DNA from: Lentilactobacillus curieae
Lineage (GTDB): Bacteria; Bacillota; Bacilli; Lactobacillales; Lactobacillaceae
DNA: 64,000 nucleotides
Assembly: GCF_000785105.2 (NCBI RefSeq)
Contig: NZ_CP018906.1
Coordinates: 1,922,001 to 1,986,000 of the forward strand
Direction: 5' to 3'
Part shown: one piece after another, positions 45,631 through 55,800 of the stretch
Numbering within the stretch: position 1 is the stretch's first letter
Layout: the number at the start of each line of letters is the position of its first letter
Notes under the pieces: generated by a model
The model's input: the letters and a program-made list of their open reading frames with translations, nothing else
Told to the model about the DNA's origin: nothing
The model's database searches: none
Translations under genes and position numbers: made by a program

Positions 45631-46587
45631 CTAATCAATAACCTCTGGATGCTTTTGTACGTAATTACGCGTAAAAACTTCATCGTCGTACAGTTGACTG
45701 GTAAGTTGCTGTGGAGTGTCAAACTTAACTTCTCCACGAATATATGACAGCCAATCAATTGTTAGTGTTTCACCATAGATATTTTTATCAAAATCAAGAA
45801 TATTTATCTCAACGGTCATTGGCAAGGAATCTGAAAAGGTAACGTTATGGCCTACCGACGCCATGGCGATGTGACTCTCATCCCCGAAACTAACCCTAAC
45901 GACGTATATTCCAATACTTGGAAGCCATTGAAGTTCTGGATGCTCAATGTTCGCAGTTGGGTAACCTAACAAACGGCCAACTTCTCGTCCATGAACAGTC
46001 ACCCCTGACGTTCTGTAAGGTCTACCTAAAAGCTTTCCTGCTAGCTCAACATCGCAATCATCAAGAGCTTTGCGGATCCGCGTAGAGCTCACCTTCTCAC
46101 CATCAAGCGTCACTGGATCCGCAGTGATCACTTCGAATTCACCATTGCTATATTTAGGCAAATTTTCCATGTTTGCATCTTTCGTACCACCGTAAGTGTG
46201 ATCAAAGCCAGCAACTACTGCCACCGCGTTGAACCGTTTAATAAAGTTATTCACAAACTCTTGCTCTGATTGATTTTGAAATGCGTACGTATAATTTGTG
46301 TAGTAAACCCTGTCCACACCCATCTGCTCAAATAGGCGCATCTTTTCATCATATAGCGTTAAATATCGCTTTTCATGAGCGGTCATCTGTTTATATACGA
46401 CTGCCGGATGATGGTTGTATGTGAGTACGCAAAACTTCGCCCCCAGCTCCTGAGCTTTTTGCTTTGCTTTATTCAGCACGTCTTGATGCCCGAGGTGGAC
46501 ACCATCAAAAAATCCCATTGCAAGGACGATTTTTTCATCGCCCTTAATTTCAGCTTGCAATGGGTAATGTAGTTTAACGATTTCCAA
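45631..46587 (-). CDS. ribF: Bifunctional riboflavin kinase / FMN adenylyltransferase
   Basis: Turns riboflavin into FMN and then FAD. The N-terminal nucleotidyltransferase domain (about 1-185) has ALGFFDGVHLGHQ-like MGFFDGVHLGHQDV and SSTRIRKAL; the C-terminal kinase domain (about 190-305) has GRLLGYPTANIE with the conserved PTAN. 318 residues. The start is TTG at 46587. It follows truB by 16 bp, the standard Firmicutes truB-ribF pair. A short stem (AGCAC/GTGCT) at its end may act as a weak terminator. Confidence 0.97.
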   Translation of the reverse strand: MEIVKLHYPLQAEIKGDEKIVLAMGFFDGVHLGHQDVLNKAKQKAQELGAKFCVLTYNHHPAVVYKQMTAHEKRYLTLYDEKMRLFEQMGVDRVYYTNYTYAFQNQSEQEFVNNFIKRFNAVAVVAGFDHTYGGTKDANMENLPKYSNGEFEVITADPVTLDGEKVSSTRIRKALDDCDVELAGKLLGRPYRTSGVTVHGREVGRLLGYPTANIEHPELQWLPSIGIYVVRVSFGDESHIAMASVGHNVTFSDSLPMTVEINILDFDKNIYGETLTIDWLSYIRGEVKFDTPQQLTSQLYDDEVFTRNYVQKHPEVID

Positions 46588-46603
46588 TTCTCTTCACCCT
46601 CAA

Positions 46604-47512
46604 CTAGTTTAAAAACATTTTATAAGGTCTGTACTGACCCTTTGTATCATCAAATTGATAAAGTGCTTTGACTTTACCTTCATACTTTAATTTAACCACT
46701 TTTTCAGTAGATTGTAGTTCATTAGTGTTTAAGAAAACACCATTACTTACCAAATTCATCAACTTATCTGACAAATCAAAACTCGCATATTTAGACAGCG
46801 ACTGGTCTAAAGAGACCAAAACATCATCAATTTTTCCTGCATTCATCGCTTCTTCAACCTCAGACAGTTTTACACATTGATCAATAGTGAATCCGGCACT
46901 TTTAATTCTAGTCAATGACGACATTACTGCCGGGACACCCAAGTGCTTACCTAGGTCTACTGCCAGCGTTCTAACGTACGTTCCCTTAGAACAACCAACC
47001 TCAAAGAAAATTGTCTGTTGTCGTTTATCATGGTCATACACAGCAGGCGAGGTTTGCTTAAAGTAATCAATGTGAATGTTCCTTGGCTGACGTTCGATTT
47101 CAATTCCCTCACGGGCGTATTCGTATAATTTTTTACCGTTAACCTTCACCGCTGAAAACATTGGCGGAATTTGTTGAATATCACCGACCATCTTCCCTAA
47201 TGCGTCATCAATCTGAACATCAGAAAACGGTTCATTGATAGCTTGGGTCGTAATAACTTCTCCATCCAAATCTTCCGTATCATAGGCAACTCCAAAGGTA
47301 ATCGAGCCCTTATATGCCTTACCTGATTGCATCAACAATTCTGAAATTTTAGTTGCCGGGCCAACACATATGGGTAAAACACCATCCACGTTGGGATCTA
47401 ATGTTCCAGTGTGACCGATTTTCTTTGTGTTCAGAATTTTTCTAAGCTGACTAACGCAATCATGGCTAGTCATATTTTTTTCTTTAAAAAGTGGTAATAC
47501 ACCATTCATCAC
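46604..47512 (-). CDS. truB: tRNA pseudouridine(55) synthase TruB
   Basis: Makes pseudouridine 55 in the T-loop of all tRNAs. The start MNGVLPLFKEKNMTSHD and the catalytic motif KIGHTGTLDPNVDGVLPI (catalytic Asp about residue 39) are typical, followed by VKVNGKKLYEYAREG and GTYVRTLAVDLG. The C-terminal PUA-like tail reaches 302 residues. ATG at 47512. A hairpin terminator separates it from rbfA. Confidence 0.97.
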   Translation of the reverse strand: MMNGVLPLFKEKNMTSHDCVSQLRKILNTKKIGHTGTLDPNVDGVLPICVGPATKISELLMQSGKAYKGSITFGVAYDTEDLDGEVITTQAINEPFSDVQIDDALGKMVGDIQQIPPMFSAVKVNGKKLYEYAREGIEIERQPRNIHIDYFKQTSPAVYDHDKRQQTIFFEVGCSKGTYVRTLAVDLGKHLGVPAVMSSLTRIKSAGFTIDQCVKLSEVEEAMNAGKIDDVLVSLDQSLSKYASFDLSDKLMNLVSNGVFLNTNELQSTEKVVKLKYEGKVKALYQFDDTKGQYRPYKMFLN

Positions 47513-47574
47513 TATATCTCCTGTAAGATTAATCTAATAAATTATATCACAATCACACTAACGAATTATGTATC

Positions 47575-47612
47575 AAAAAAGGAGATTCAACCGATTAGCG
47601 GTAAATCTCCAA
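47575..47612 (-). terminator. Terminator between rbfA and truB
   Basis: GGAGATT / AATCTCC with an inner ACCG / CGGT helix, followed by TTTTTTGA on the minus strand. It closes the rimP-to-rbfA operon. Confidence 0.87.
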
Positions 47613-47617
47613 AATTG

Positions 47618-47968
47618 TTATTTCTTTGAATTCATTTCGTTTATCAGACGATCGATTTTATCGCCATAACGAACTGATTGATCCTGTTCAAATTGGATTT
47701 CTGGTGTCTTATAGATGCTTAAGCGTGAGCCAAGCTCTTTTCTAATCAGACCCGTTGCCTTTTCAAGACCCTCTTGAGTCTTTTCGTTATCAGAGGCTTT
47801 ATCTGACAAGATACTATAATAAATTTTCGCCTGTTGAAGGTCACCAGTAACGTCAACTCCAGTTACTGTAACCCCCTGAACTCGAGGATCCCGAACCCGC
47901 TTCAATAAAATATCAGTGACTTCTTTTTGAATCTCTTGTTCAAGTCGGCCAACTCTATATTGAGCCAT
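47618..47968 (-). CDS. rbfA: Ribosome-binding factor A
   Basis: Small KH-like protein needed for 30S maturation and cold adaptation. The start MAQYRVGRLEQEIQKEVTDIL and motifs RDPRVQGVTVTGVDV and the helix near LGSRLSIYKTPEIQFEQD are typical; 116 residues. It is the last gene of the rimP-nusA-ylxR-ylxQ-infB-rbfA operon, 12 bp after infB. Confidence 0.97.
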   Translation of the reverse strand: MAQYRVGRLEQEIQKEVTDILLKRVRDPRVQGVTVTGVDVTGDLQQAKIYYSILSDKASDNEKTQEGLEKATGLIRKELGSRLSIYKTPEIQFEQDQSVRYGDKIDRLINEMNSKK

Positions 47969-47980
47969 GGTCTTCCCTCC

Positions 47981-50458
47981 TTATTCTACAGGTACTTCTT
48001 TCATTTCATAAGCTTCGATGACATCGCCAACTTTAATATCGTTGTAGTCTTCAATAGTAAGACCAAGCTCAAATCCTTGCTTAACTTCGTTAGCATCGTC
48101 TTTGAATCGCTTCAAACTGTTCAATTGGCCATCGTACTTAACAACGCTGTCCCGAATTAAACGAACCTTACTATTCTTCTTAATGACACCATCAACGACC
48201 ATTCCACCGGCAATGGTACCAACTTTAGAAGCCTTGTACGTTTCACGAACTTCAACAGTTCCCGTAACTTCTTCTTTATAAGTTGGTTCAAGCATCCCCT
48301 TCATGGCAGATTCAACTTCATCAATGGCGTTATAGATAACTTGGTGAAGACGAATATCAACCTTATCAGTTTCTGCTTGTGATTTTGCTTGTGGAGTTGG
48401 ACGAACATTGAAACCAATAACAATTGCGTTACTTGCTTCAGCCAATGCAATATCACTTTCGTTGATTGCTCCAACAGCTGCATGAATAATGTTGACCTTA
48501 ACACCTTCAACATCAATTTTTTGCAAACTATTAGCTAAGGCTTCAACAGAACCTTGAACGTCAGCCTTGATTAATACGTCAACTTGCTTCATTTCGCCTT
48601 CTTTAAGGGAGTCGAACAAGTTATCAAGAGTAACGTGGGTAGTCTTGCGACGCTCTTCCATTTGAGCTTCTTTGGCACGAGCTTCACCAGCAGAACGAGC
48701 AGTCTTTTCATCTTCAAAGACAACGAAACGGTCACCTGCTTCAGGAACATCATTCATACCAGTGATTTCAACTGGGACAGATGGTGTTGCCTTTTTCAAG
48801 TCACGGCCAAGCTCATTGTTCATTGTTCTAACTCTACCGAAAGTGTTACCAACTACGATTGGGTCACCAACATGAAGAGTTCCTTGTTGAACAAGTAAAG
48901 TTGCAACCGATCCACGGCCTTGATCAAGACGTGCTTCAATTACTGAACCAACAGCAGGTTGATTAGGGTTAGCCTTCAATTCCATCACGTCAGATTCAAG
49001 AACAATCATATCTAACAGTTCGTCGATATTCTTTCCGAATTTGGCAGAAATGTTGACGAAGATGGTATCCCCACCCCAGTCTTCAGGAATCAAACCGTAT
49101 TCAGCAAGTTGCTCAATAACGTGGTTTGGATTAGCATCTGGTTTATCAATCTTGTTCACGGCAACAATGATTGGTGTTCCAGCAGCCTTGGCATGGTTAA
49201 TTGCTTCAACAGTTTGTGGCATAACACCATCATCTGCAGCAACAACTAAAACAGTAATATCAGTAATATTAGCCCCACGAGCACGCATTTCAGTAAACGC
49301 AGCATGTCCCGGAGTATCCAAGAAGGTAATTACGTTATCGCCGTGACGAACTTGGTAAGCACCAATAGCTTGAGTGATTCCACCTGCTTCGCCAGCAGTG
49401 ATGTGTGAATGTCTCAAGTGATCAAGTAAAGTCGTCTTACCATGGTCAACGTGTCCCATGATGGTAACAACTGGAGGGCGGCTTTCAAGGTGAGCATCGT
49501 TAGCCATCTCACCCTCAAAAATCTTATCGATATCAGATACATCTTCTTCAACTTTTTCTTCAGCAGTGATACCGTAATCAGCTGCCAAAATTTCGATTGT
49601 GTCTTTATCGAGCGATTGGTTTTGGTTAACCATTACTCCCAGCATAAACAACTTTTTGACAATTTCAGCTGGCTCTCTGTGAAGTGCCTTACCTAAGTCT
49701 TGGGCATTCATACCATCAGAATACATTAATACTTCTGGCAATGGCCGTTCCTTACGTTCAGGTGCACCATGATGCTCAACTTCACGCATCCGTTGGTTCT
49801 TTTGCTTACGTTGCTTCTTTTGACGCTTCTTGTTGGCCTTACGAGAATTATTATTACCTCGTGATGGATTTAAGCTACCACCAAACCGACCACTTCCGGT
49901 ATTAGTTCTGTGACCATTGTTGTTATTGTTTGTATGACCACTATTATTACTTGATTGAGTATTGTTTGAGTGGCTTTGTGGCTTATTTTGGCTCTGAGCT
50001 GGGCGACTGCTTTGGCCTTGAGAACTATGATTATTGTTACTATTGCCATTGCTATGACTATTATTTTGGTTATGGCTATGGTTATTGTTCAAATTATTAC
50101 TCCGATTGTTTGCAGAATTGCCACCCCGATTATTATTAGAGTGGGTGTTGCTTTGGTGATTGTTTGCAGCTTGTGGTTTATCCTCGTGTTTAGCGTTAGA
50201 TGAACCATTGGCTGAATGATTTTTGCTGCCCTGTGTTTGTCTTGGGGCAGTTTGATGGTTATTAGAATGATTTGCAGCGGGCGATTTAGTGCTTTGACTC
50301 TTATCACCAAATACCTGACGTAAATGCTTTTCTTGGTGGTCATCAACAGTTGACATATGATTCTTGATATCATAGCCAGCTTCAGCGGCCTTATCCAAAA
50401 TCGCCTTGCTTGATACTTTGAGTTCTTTAGCTAATTCATAAATTCGCTTTTTACCCAT
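47981..50458 (-). CDS. infB: Translation initiation factor IF-2 with Asn/His/Ser-rich linker
   Basis: GTPase that places initiator tRNA on the 30S subunit. A small N-terminal IF2N domain (about 1-52) is followed by a low-complexity linker (about 58-205) made mostly of Asn, Ser, His and Gln, then a very basic stretch (about 206-224). The G domain begins near 330, with G1 GHVDHGKT (335-342), G3 DTPGHAAF and G4 NKID; domains II-IV fill the rest. 825 residues. The linker is much more Asn-rich than the charged linkers of enteric IF-2. Fifth gene of the operon. Confidence 0.98.
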   Translation of the reverse strand: MGKKRIYELAKELKVSSKAILDKAAEAGYDIKNHMSTVDDHQEKHLRQVFGDKSQSTKSPAANHSNNHQTAPRQTQGSKNHSANGSSNAKHEDKPQAANNHQSNTHSNNNRGGNSANNRSNNLNNNHSHNQNNSHSNGNSNNNHSSQGQSSRPAQSQNKPQSHSNNTQSSNNSGHTNNNNNGHRTNTGSGRFGGSLNPSRGNNNSRKANKKRQKKQRKQKNQRMREVEHHGAPERKERPLPEVLMYSDGMNAQDLGKALHREPAEIVKKLFMLGVMVNQNQSLDKDTIEILAADYGITAEEKVEEDVSDIDKIFEGEMANDAHLESRPPVVTIMGHVDHGKTTLLDHLRHSHITAGEAGGITQAIGAYQVRHGDNVITFLDTPGHAAFTEMRARGANITDITVLVVAADDGVMPQTVEAINHAKAAGTPIIVAVNKIDKPDANPNHVIEQLAEYGLIPEDWGGDTIFVNISAKFGKNIDELLDMIVLESDVMELKANPNQPAVGSVIEARLDQGRGSVATLLVQQGTLHVGDPIVVGNTFGRVRTMNNELGRDLKKATPSVPVEITGMNDVPEAGDRFVVFEDEKTARSAGEARAKEAQMEERRKTTHVTLDNLFDSLKEGEMKQVDVLIKADVQGSVEALANSLQKIDVEGVKVNIIHAAVGAINESDIALAEASNAIVIGFNVRPTPQAKSQAETDKVDIRLHQVIYNAIDEVESAMKGMLEPTYKEEVTGTVEVRETYKASKVGTIAGGMVVDGVIKKNSKVRLIRDSVVKYDGQLNSLKRFKDDANEVKQGFELGLTIEDYNDIKVGDVIEAYEMKEVPVE

Positions 50459-50462
50459 ATCA

Positions 50463-50780
50463 TCACTCTCCCTTAAGTTTATTTGTTAACTCGATCAGCT
50501 TTTTTGCCATTCCAGGATCACTAATTCCAATTAAACTACGTTTCATCCCTACGGCATCGCTAAGCTCTTCACCTGTAAACATGGTATTTGTGGGAACATT
50601 ATAAGACTTAGACTTATCAGTAAACTTTTTAAACGTATCCTTACCGCTATCACTAGCGATGAATAGAAAGCGAAGTTTATTGGCACGAAGTTCGCTTAAC
50701 AATATTTCTTGACCAGAAACTGTTTTCCGAGCCCGTTGTGCAAGTCCTAAAAAGTTTAATGTTGCCTGTTTATTGTCCAT
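50463..50780 (-). CDS. L7Ae-family ribosomal protein YlxQ
   Basis: A 105-residue RNA-binding protein of the L7Ae/L30e/YlxQ family, which binds kink-turns in RNA; its exact role in bacteria is unsettled. Family features are [21 protein letters not shown] at the start and [12 protein letters not shown] in the middle. The start is ATG at 50780, overlapping the 3' end of the preceding ylxR gene by 11 bp; an in-frame start at 50816 lies deeper inside ylxR and is unlikely. Fits the nusA-ylxR-ylxQ-infB order. Confidence 0.93.
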   Translation of the reverse strand: MDNKQATLNFLGLAQRARKTVSGQEILLSELRANKLRFLFIASDSGKDTFKKFTDKSKSYNVPTNTMFTGEELSDAVGMKRSLIGISDPGMAKKLIELTNKLKGE

Positions 50781-51069
50781 CTTCAAACAACTCTTTTCGA
50801 GCTTGTTTGTGATCAATGTAAGAGATTAGATCATCATAAAATGAATCTTCAATTTTTGCGGAAAAAGCTTTTTCAAAGACCCGCTCTGCCTTGGCTTTTC
50901 GTGCGCTATCAACATTAATCGAAATATAGGCACCGCGACCAGACTTTTTACCAGTTTCATCAATGGCAACATTTCCTTCAGAATCGCGAACGATTCTTAC
51001 CAGTTCCTTTTTAGGGGCCATTTCACCAGATACGATGTCTTTGCGCATTGGAATTTTTCTCTTCTTCAT
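50770..51069 (-). CDS. YlxR family protein (DUF448), probable RNA-binding
   Basis: A 99-residue basic protein between nusA and infB in nearly all Firmicutes. Family motifs are MRKDIVSGEMAPKKELVRIV and the GRGAYIS segment. Function is proposed to be in RNA binding or in regulating RNase P or transcription, but is not settled. The start is ATG at 51069 (MKKRKIPMRKD), 8 nt after GGAGG. It overlaps the start of ylxQ. Confidence 0.93.
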   Translation of the reverse strand: MKKRKIPMRKDIVSGEMAPKKELVRIVRDSEGNVAIDETGKKSGRGAYISINVDSARKAKAERVFEKAFSAKIEDSFYDDLISYIDHKQARKELFEDGQ

Positions 51070-51095
51070 TAAATCCGCCTCCAAACAACTTTTAA

Positions 51096-52223
51096 TTATT
51101 CTTCGTTAGTTGAATCTGACTGCTCGTCACCTTGTTGTTCTTCATCGTCTGGCAAATCAGCCTCTTCATTTGTTTGATCGATTTCGGCTGCTGCCTCTGA
51201 TTCTGACTTAATATCAATTTTAAATCCAGTTAATTTAGCAGCTAAACGAGCATTTTGTCCTCGCTTACCAATTGCTAATGACAATTGGTAGTCAGGAACG
51301 ATTACAGTACAAGCTCTGTCGTTATCTTCGTCAAAAATAACGTCAACTACTTCAGCAGGATTAAGCGCATTTGCGATATATCTTGCGTCGTCTTCGTCCC
51401 ACTCAACGATATCCATGTTTTCACCGTTCAATTCATTAACAATGGTTTGAACACGCTGACCTTTAGGACCAACCGAAGTTCCAACCGGGTCAATATCAGG
51501 ATTGTTAGTACGAACAGAAACCTTAGCTCTATCGCCAGCTTCACGGGCAATAGACACGATTTCTACAGTTCCATCATATATTTCTGGAACTTCTTGTTCA
51601 AACAAACGCTTCAACATTCCAGGTGCTGTCCGGCTGACAAACACTTGGGGACCTTTAGTAGCATTTTCAACCTTTGATACATAAACCTTAATGCGTGACT
51701 GAGGGCGATAAACCTCATTAGGCATTTGGTCACGAACGCCCATTACTGCCTCAACTTTGTCTAAACTAACATAAACAAATCGAGTATCTTGGCGTTCGAT
51801 CGTTCCAGTAACCAATTCATCTTCATACTTGCTGTATTCGTCAAAAACGATTTCACGTTCTGCTTCACGAACTCGTTGCATAATCACTTGCTTTGCTGTT
51901 TGAGCGGCAATTCGACCAAAGTTCTTGGGGGTAACCTCAAACTTAATTTCATCACCTAGTTCGTAACCACGGTTGATTGCTAATGCATCCTCAAGGGATA
52001 CTTGGAGTTGAGGGTCTAAAACATCCTCAACAACCGTTTTAACAGCATAAACATGCATGTTACCCTTCTTTTGATCAAATTCAACATCAACATTTTGTGC
52101 TTGACCATAGTTTCGTTTGTAAGCTGATACCAAAGCTGCTTCAAGCGCTTCGATCACAACTTCTTTTTTTATACCTTTTTCTTCTTCAAGAGACGAAAGC
52201 GCACCTAAAAGTTCACTACTCAT
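51096..52223 (-). CDS. nusA: Transcription termination/antitermination protein NusA
   Basis: RNA polymerase-binding factor that promotes pausing, intrinsic termination and antitermination. An N-terminal polymerase-binding domain (about 1-130), S1 (about 135-200; [17 protein letters not shown]), KH1 and KH2 (about 230-345; [15 protein letters not shown] and [18 protein letters not shown]), and an acidic tail of about 30 residues. At 375 residues it lacks the C-terminal repeats of E. coli NusA, as is normal in Firmicutes. It may regulate its own operon via the leader hairpin at 52735-52767. Confidence 0.98.
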   Translation of the reverse strand: MSSELLGALSSLEEEKGIKKEVVIEALEAALVSAYKRNYGQAQNVDVEFDQKKGNMHVYAVKTVVEDVLDPQLQVSLEDALAINRGYELGDEIKFEVTPKNFGRIAAQTAKQVIMQRVREAEREIVFDEYSKYEDELVTGTIERQDTRFVYVSLDKVEAVMGVRDQMPNEVYRPQSRIKVYVSKVENATKGPQVFVSRTAPGMLKRLFEQEVPEIYDGTVEIVSIAREAGDRAKVSVRTNNPDIDPVGTSVGPKGQRVQTIVNELNGENMDIVEWDEDDARYIANALNPAEVVDVIFDEDNDRACTVIVPDYQLSLAIGKRGQNARLAAKLTGFKIDIKSESEAAAEIDQTNEEADLPDDEEQQGDEQSDSTNEE

Positions 52224-52239
52224 TTTTTACTCTCCTCTT

Positions 52240-52710
52240 TTAAAATTTGATTGCTAATCTTGATTTGGCAATTAGTTCACGTGGAACTTCCAAAACTGTT
52301 TGTTTGGCATCATTAATTTGTAACTTAATGTCGTCATCATTCACACTCAGTAAAGTTCCTTCGTAAGCTTTTTCACCATTTAATTTTTTAAACAATGAAA
52401 CGTGAATATACTCATTAATTGCCTCTTTAAGTTCTTTTTCGTTTCTCAGAGGACGTTCGGCACCTGGTGATGAGACTTCCAAAAAGTATGCTTCCGGAAT
52501 TGGGTCTTCTGGCAAAGCATCAATCTTCTCACTTAGCTCGTCAGATACCAATACACAGTCATCAATAGTAATGCCGCCAGGTTTGTCAATATAGACCCTG
52601 AGGTAATAGCTCTTATTTTCCTTAACAAATTCTACATCAAATAAGTAAAAGGAATGTGACTCTAAAATTGGTTCAACAAGTTCCTTTACTGTCTCAACAA
52701 CGTTGCTCAA
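52240..52710 (-). CDS. rimP: Ribosome maturation factor RimP
   Basis: 30S assembly factor. Two-domain protein, 156 residues: an N-terminal alpha/beta domain with LVEPILESHSFYLFDVEFVKE and the DDC segment in ITIDDCVLVSDELSE, then a C-terminal SH3-like domain (about 85-155) containing EVSSPGAERPLR. The start is TTG at 52710 with AGGAGGAG just upstream; farther in-frame starts run through the ribosome site. First gene of the operon, preceded by a promoter and a terminator-like hairpin. Confidence 0.96.
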   Translation of the reverse strand: MSNVVETVKELVEPILESHSFYLFDVEFVKENKSYYLRVYIDKPGGITIDDCVLVSDELSEKIDALPEDPIPEAYFLEVSSPGAERPLRNEKELKEAINEYIHVSLFKKLNGEKAYEGTLLSVNDDDIKLQINDAKQTVLEVPRELIAKSRLAIKF

Positions 52711-52734
52711 ATATTCTCCTCCTAAAAAATCCAA

Positions 52735-52767
52735 TAAAAAGAGCGAGCATTTCTGCTCACTCCTTTT
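52735..52767 (-). terminator. Hairpin terminator between polC and rimP, inside the rimP-nusA leader
   Basis: 9-bp stem GAGTGAGCA / TGCTCGCTC (one G-T pair) with a GAAA loop, then TTTTTATT on the minus strand. It can end polC transcripts, but as the promoter at 52789-52817 lies upstream, it also sits in the rimP-nusA leader. Confidence 0.85.
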
Positions 52768-52788
52768 CCAAGTTATTTAGTAACACTA

Positions 52789-52817
52789 ATTTTAGCATAG
52801 TTAAACGGTTTTGGCAA
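52789..52817 (-). promoter_or_regulatory. Promoter of the rimP-nusA-infB operon
   Basis: TTGCCA (52812-52817), 17-bp spacer, extended -10 TGCTAAAAT (hexamer 52789-52794) on the minus strand, right after the polC stop codon. Confidence 0.72.
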
Positions 52818-52821
52818 ATTG

Positions 52822-55800
52822 CTACATCATGTCAAACAAGCTTAACTGGTTCTCGTCAGGTAATCCTTCCAATATACCGTTTTCAGTCATAAACTCAATC
52901 AGGGTTTTGGAAACCTTTCCTCGCTTAGCAAGGTCCTCTTTAGAGATAAACGGTCTATCTTCCCGTGCCGCAACAATCTGCTTGGCAACATTAAGTCCTA
53001 GACCAGGTACAGAATCAAAAGGTGCGATTAAAGAATTACCGTCAATTAACCATTCAGAAGCATCTGATTTGTCTAAATCAACCATTTTAAATTCATAGCC
53101 ACGTTCTAGCATTTCATTGGCTAATTCCAAAACAGTCAATAAATTCTTTTCTTTGGTAGATGCGTCCATTCCCTTATCGTTAATGGCCTGCATTGCGTTT
53201 TTAACGGCTTCTTTACCGCGGCTCATTGACACGATATCAAAATCGTCAGCTCGCACTGAGAAATATGCAGCGTAATAAACCAGTGGGAAGTAAACCTTAA
53301 AGTATGCAATTCGTAACGCCATCAAAATGTATGCAGCGGCATGGGCACGTGGGAACATATACTTGATTTTCAAACAAGATTGGATGTACCAATCAGGGAT
53401 ATTGGCCTTCTTCATTTCTGCTTGCCAATCATCTGGAATTCCCCGCCCCTTACGAACGTGTTCCATGATTTGGAACGATAGTTCAGAATCAAGTCCCCAA
53501 TGAATCAAATCAGTCATGATGTTATCACGACACCCAATAACGTTAGCAATAGTTGCTGTCCCGTTTTTAATTAACTCATCTGCGTTACCAATCCAAACAT
53601 CGGTTCCATGAGATAATCCAGAAATTTGTAGTAGTTCGGAATAGTTGCTAGGATGAGTTTCCTCAAGCATCCCCCGAACAAATCGGGTCCCAAATTCAGG
53701 GACACCTAACGTTCCAGTTTTGGATTGAATTTGGTCTTCAGTCACCCCAAGCACTTCGGGACTAGAGAACAATGACATCACGCCAGGATCATCCATCGGG
53801 ATAGTCTTGGGGTTGATCCCAGATAAATCTTGAAGCATTCGGATCATTGTTGGATCATCATGACCCAAGATATCAATCTTCAAAATGTTGTCATGAATAG
53901 AATGGAAATCAAAGTGGGTAGTCTTCCACGCAGCTGATCTATCATCTGCTGGGAATTGAATTGGCGTAAAGTCATAAATATCCATATAGTCAGGAACAAC
54001 AATAATTCCGGCTGGATGTTGTCCAGTAGTCCGCTTAACCCCAGTGGCCCCTTTTGAAAGCCTGTCTTCTTCAGTTTGTCTGAATGTTTTACCGGTGTCA
54101 CGCTCATATGCTTTTACATAACCATACGCTGTTTTGTCAGCAACAGTACCAATCGTCCCGGCACGGAACACATTTTTCTCACCAAACAATACCTTAGTGT
54201 AATTATGCGCAATTGGTTGATAGTCTCCAGAGAAGTTCAAATCAATATCCGGAACCTTATTACCTGTGAATCCTAAGAAGGTTTCAAAGGGAATATCATG
54301 CCCATCACCGATCATCTGGGTGCCACACTCAGGACAGTTCTTTTCAGGTAAATCATAACCCGAGCTATACTCACCCTTCGTAAAGAACTCACTGTGTTGA
54401 CAGTTTGGACAACGATAGTGTGGTGGCAATGGATTAACCTCAGTTATTCCAGTTAATGTGGCAACCAAACTTGAACCAACAGAACCACGGGAGCCTACCA
54501 AATAACCATCCTTATTACTTTTATGCACCAATCGTTGGGCAATCAGATAAATAACCGAGAATCCATTTCCAATAATACTCTTCAATTCTTTTTCTAATCG
54601 CTTTTCAACGATTTCAGGTAATGGATCTCCGTACATCTCATGAGCAGTATTCATCGTCTTACTTTGAATCTCATCCTCTGCTCCTTCCATTCGAGGAGTG
54701 TAAAGTTTGTCCTTTAGAGGATGAACCTCATCGATACTGTCAGCAATGGCATTAGTATTGGTAACCACGATTTCTTTAGCTTTCTCTTCACCTAAGAAAT
54801 CAAATTCAGCAAGCATTTCGTCAGTACTCAAAAAATGTTGATCAGGCAATGTTTGCCGGTTTAGCGGATTTGCCCCACCTTGAGAATTAATTAAAATTTT
54901 TCGGTAAATATAGTCATGGTCATCAAGGTAATGAACATCACCTGTTGCAACAACTGGCTTATCAAGTTCATCACCTAAATCTATCATGTTTTGAATAATT
55001 TCATGGAGCTTGTTCTCGTCAGAGATCAGGCCAGACTCAATCAATGGTTGATATACCCGTGGTGGTTGTACTTCTAAGTAGTCATAGAACTTAGCCTTTT
55101 CACGAGCCTCTTCCATTCCCTTTTGCATCATGGCTGTAAAAACTTCACCACTTGAGCAAGCAGACCCAACAATGATGCCATCACGGTATTTTTCAAGCTG
55201 TTTTCTAGGTACTCTAGGCACCCTATAGAAGTACTCGACATTTGAAAGTGAAACGATTTTAAACATGTTTTTCAACCCTGCCTGGGTCTTCGCTAACAAC
55301 ACCGCATGGCTTGGTCTAGCATGCTTATACGCATCGTTGTCCGCCATATGATCATTTAACTGGTCATGGTATTGAATACCATACTTTTCCTCAGCGTCTT
55401 TCAAGAAGATATAATTTAAATGCCCAGTTGATTCAGCATCATAAACGGCACGGTGATGATGTTCCAAACTAACATCAAATTTTTTTGCTAATGTATTTAG
55501 TCGGTATCCCTTTAAATGAGGATATAAGAACCGTGCCAACGTCAACGTATCAATAATTGGGTTGGAAATTTCTGACATTCCATGACGCTTGTACCCAGTA
55601 TTCATGAACCCGACATCAAACGTCACGTTATGCCCGACAATAATTGAGTCGCCACAAAATTCACGGAATAGCTTGAAAACTTCCTCCTCAGACTTTGAAC
55701 CACGAACCATATCGTCAGTAATCGACGTTAAATTAGTCGTTTGTTCAGACAGATGGAATCCAGGATCAATAAATTCTTCAAACTGAGCAACTACATTTGC

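Noticed and set aside
45608-45634. Second CIRCE-like sequence near the end of ribF
   Set aside because: Only the GAGTGCTAA arm is intact; the other arm is degenerate and spacing is wrong. It more likely forms a small stem at the end of ribF.
49930-50203. Tyr-rich and hydrophobic open frames on the plus strand
   Set aside because: They are the mirror of the Asn/His-rich infB linker and reflect its codon bias.
49844-50284. Repeat array resembling tandem repeats or CRISPR
   Set aside because: Short AAT/TTG-type repeats here lie in frame in infB and have no spacer pattern.
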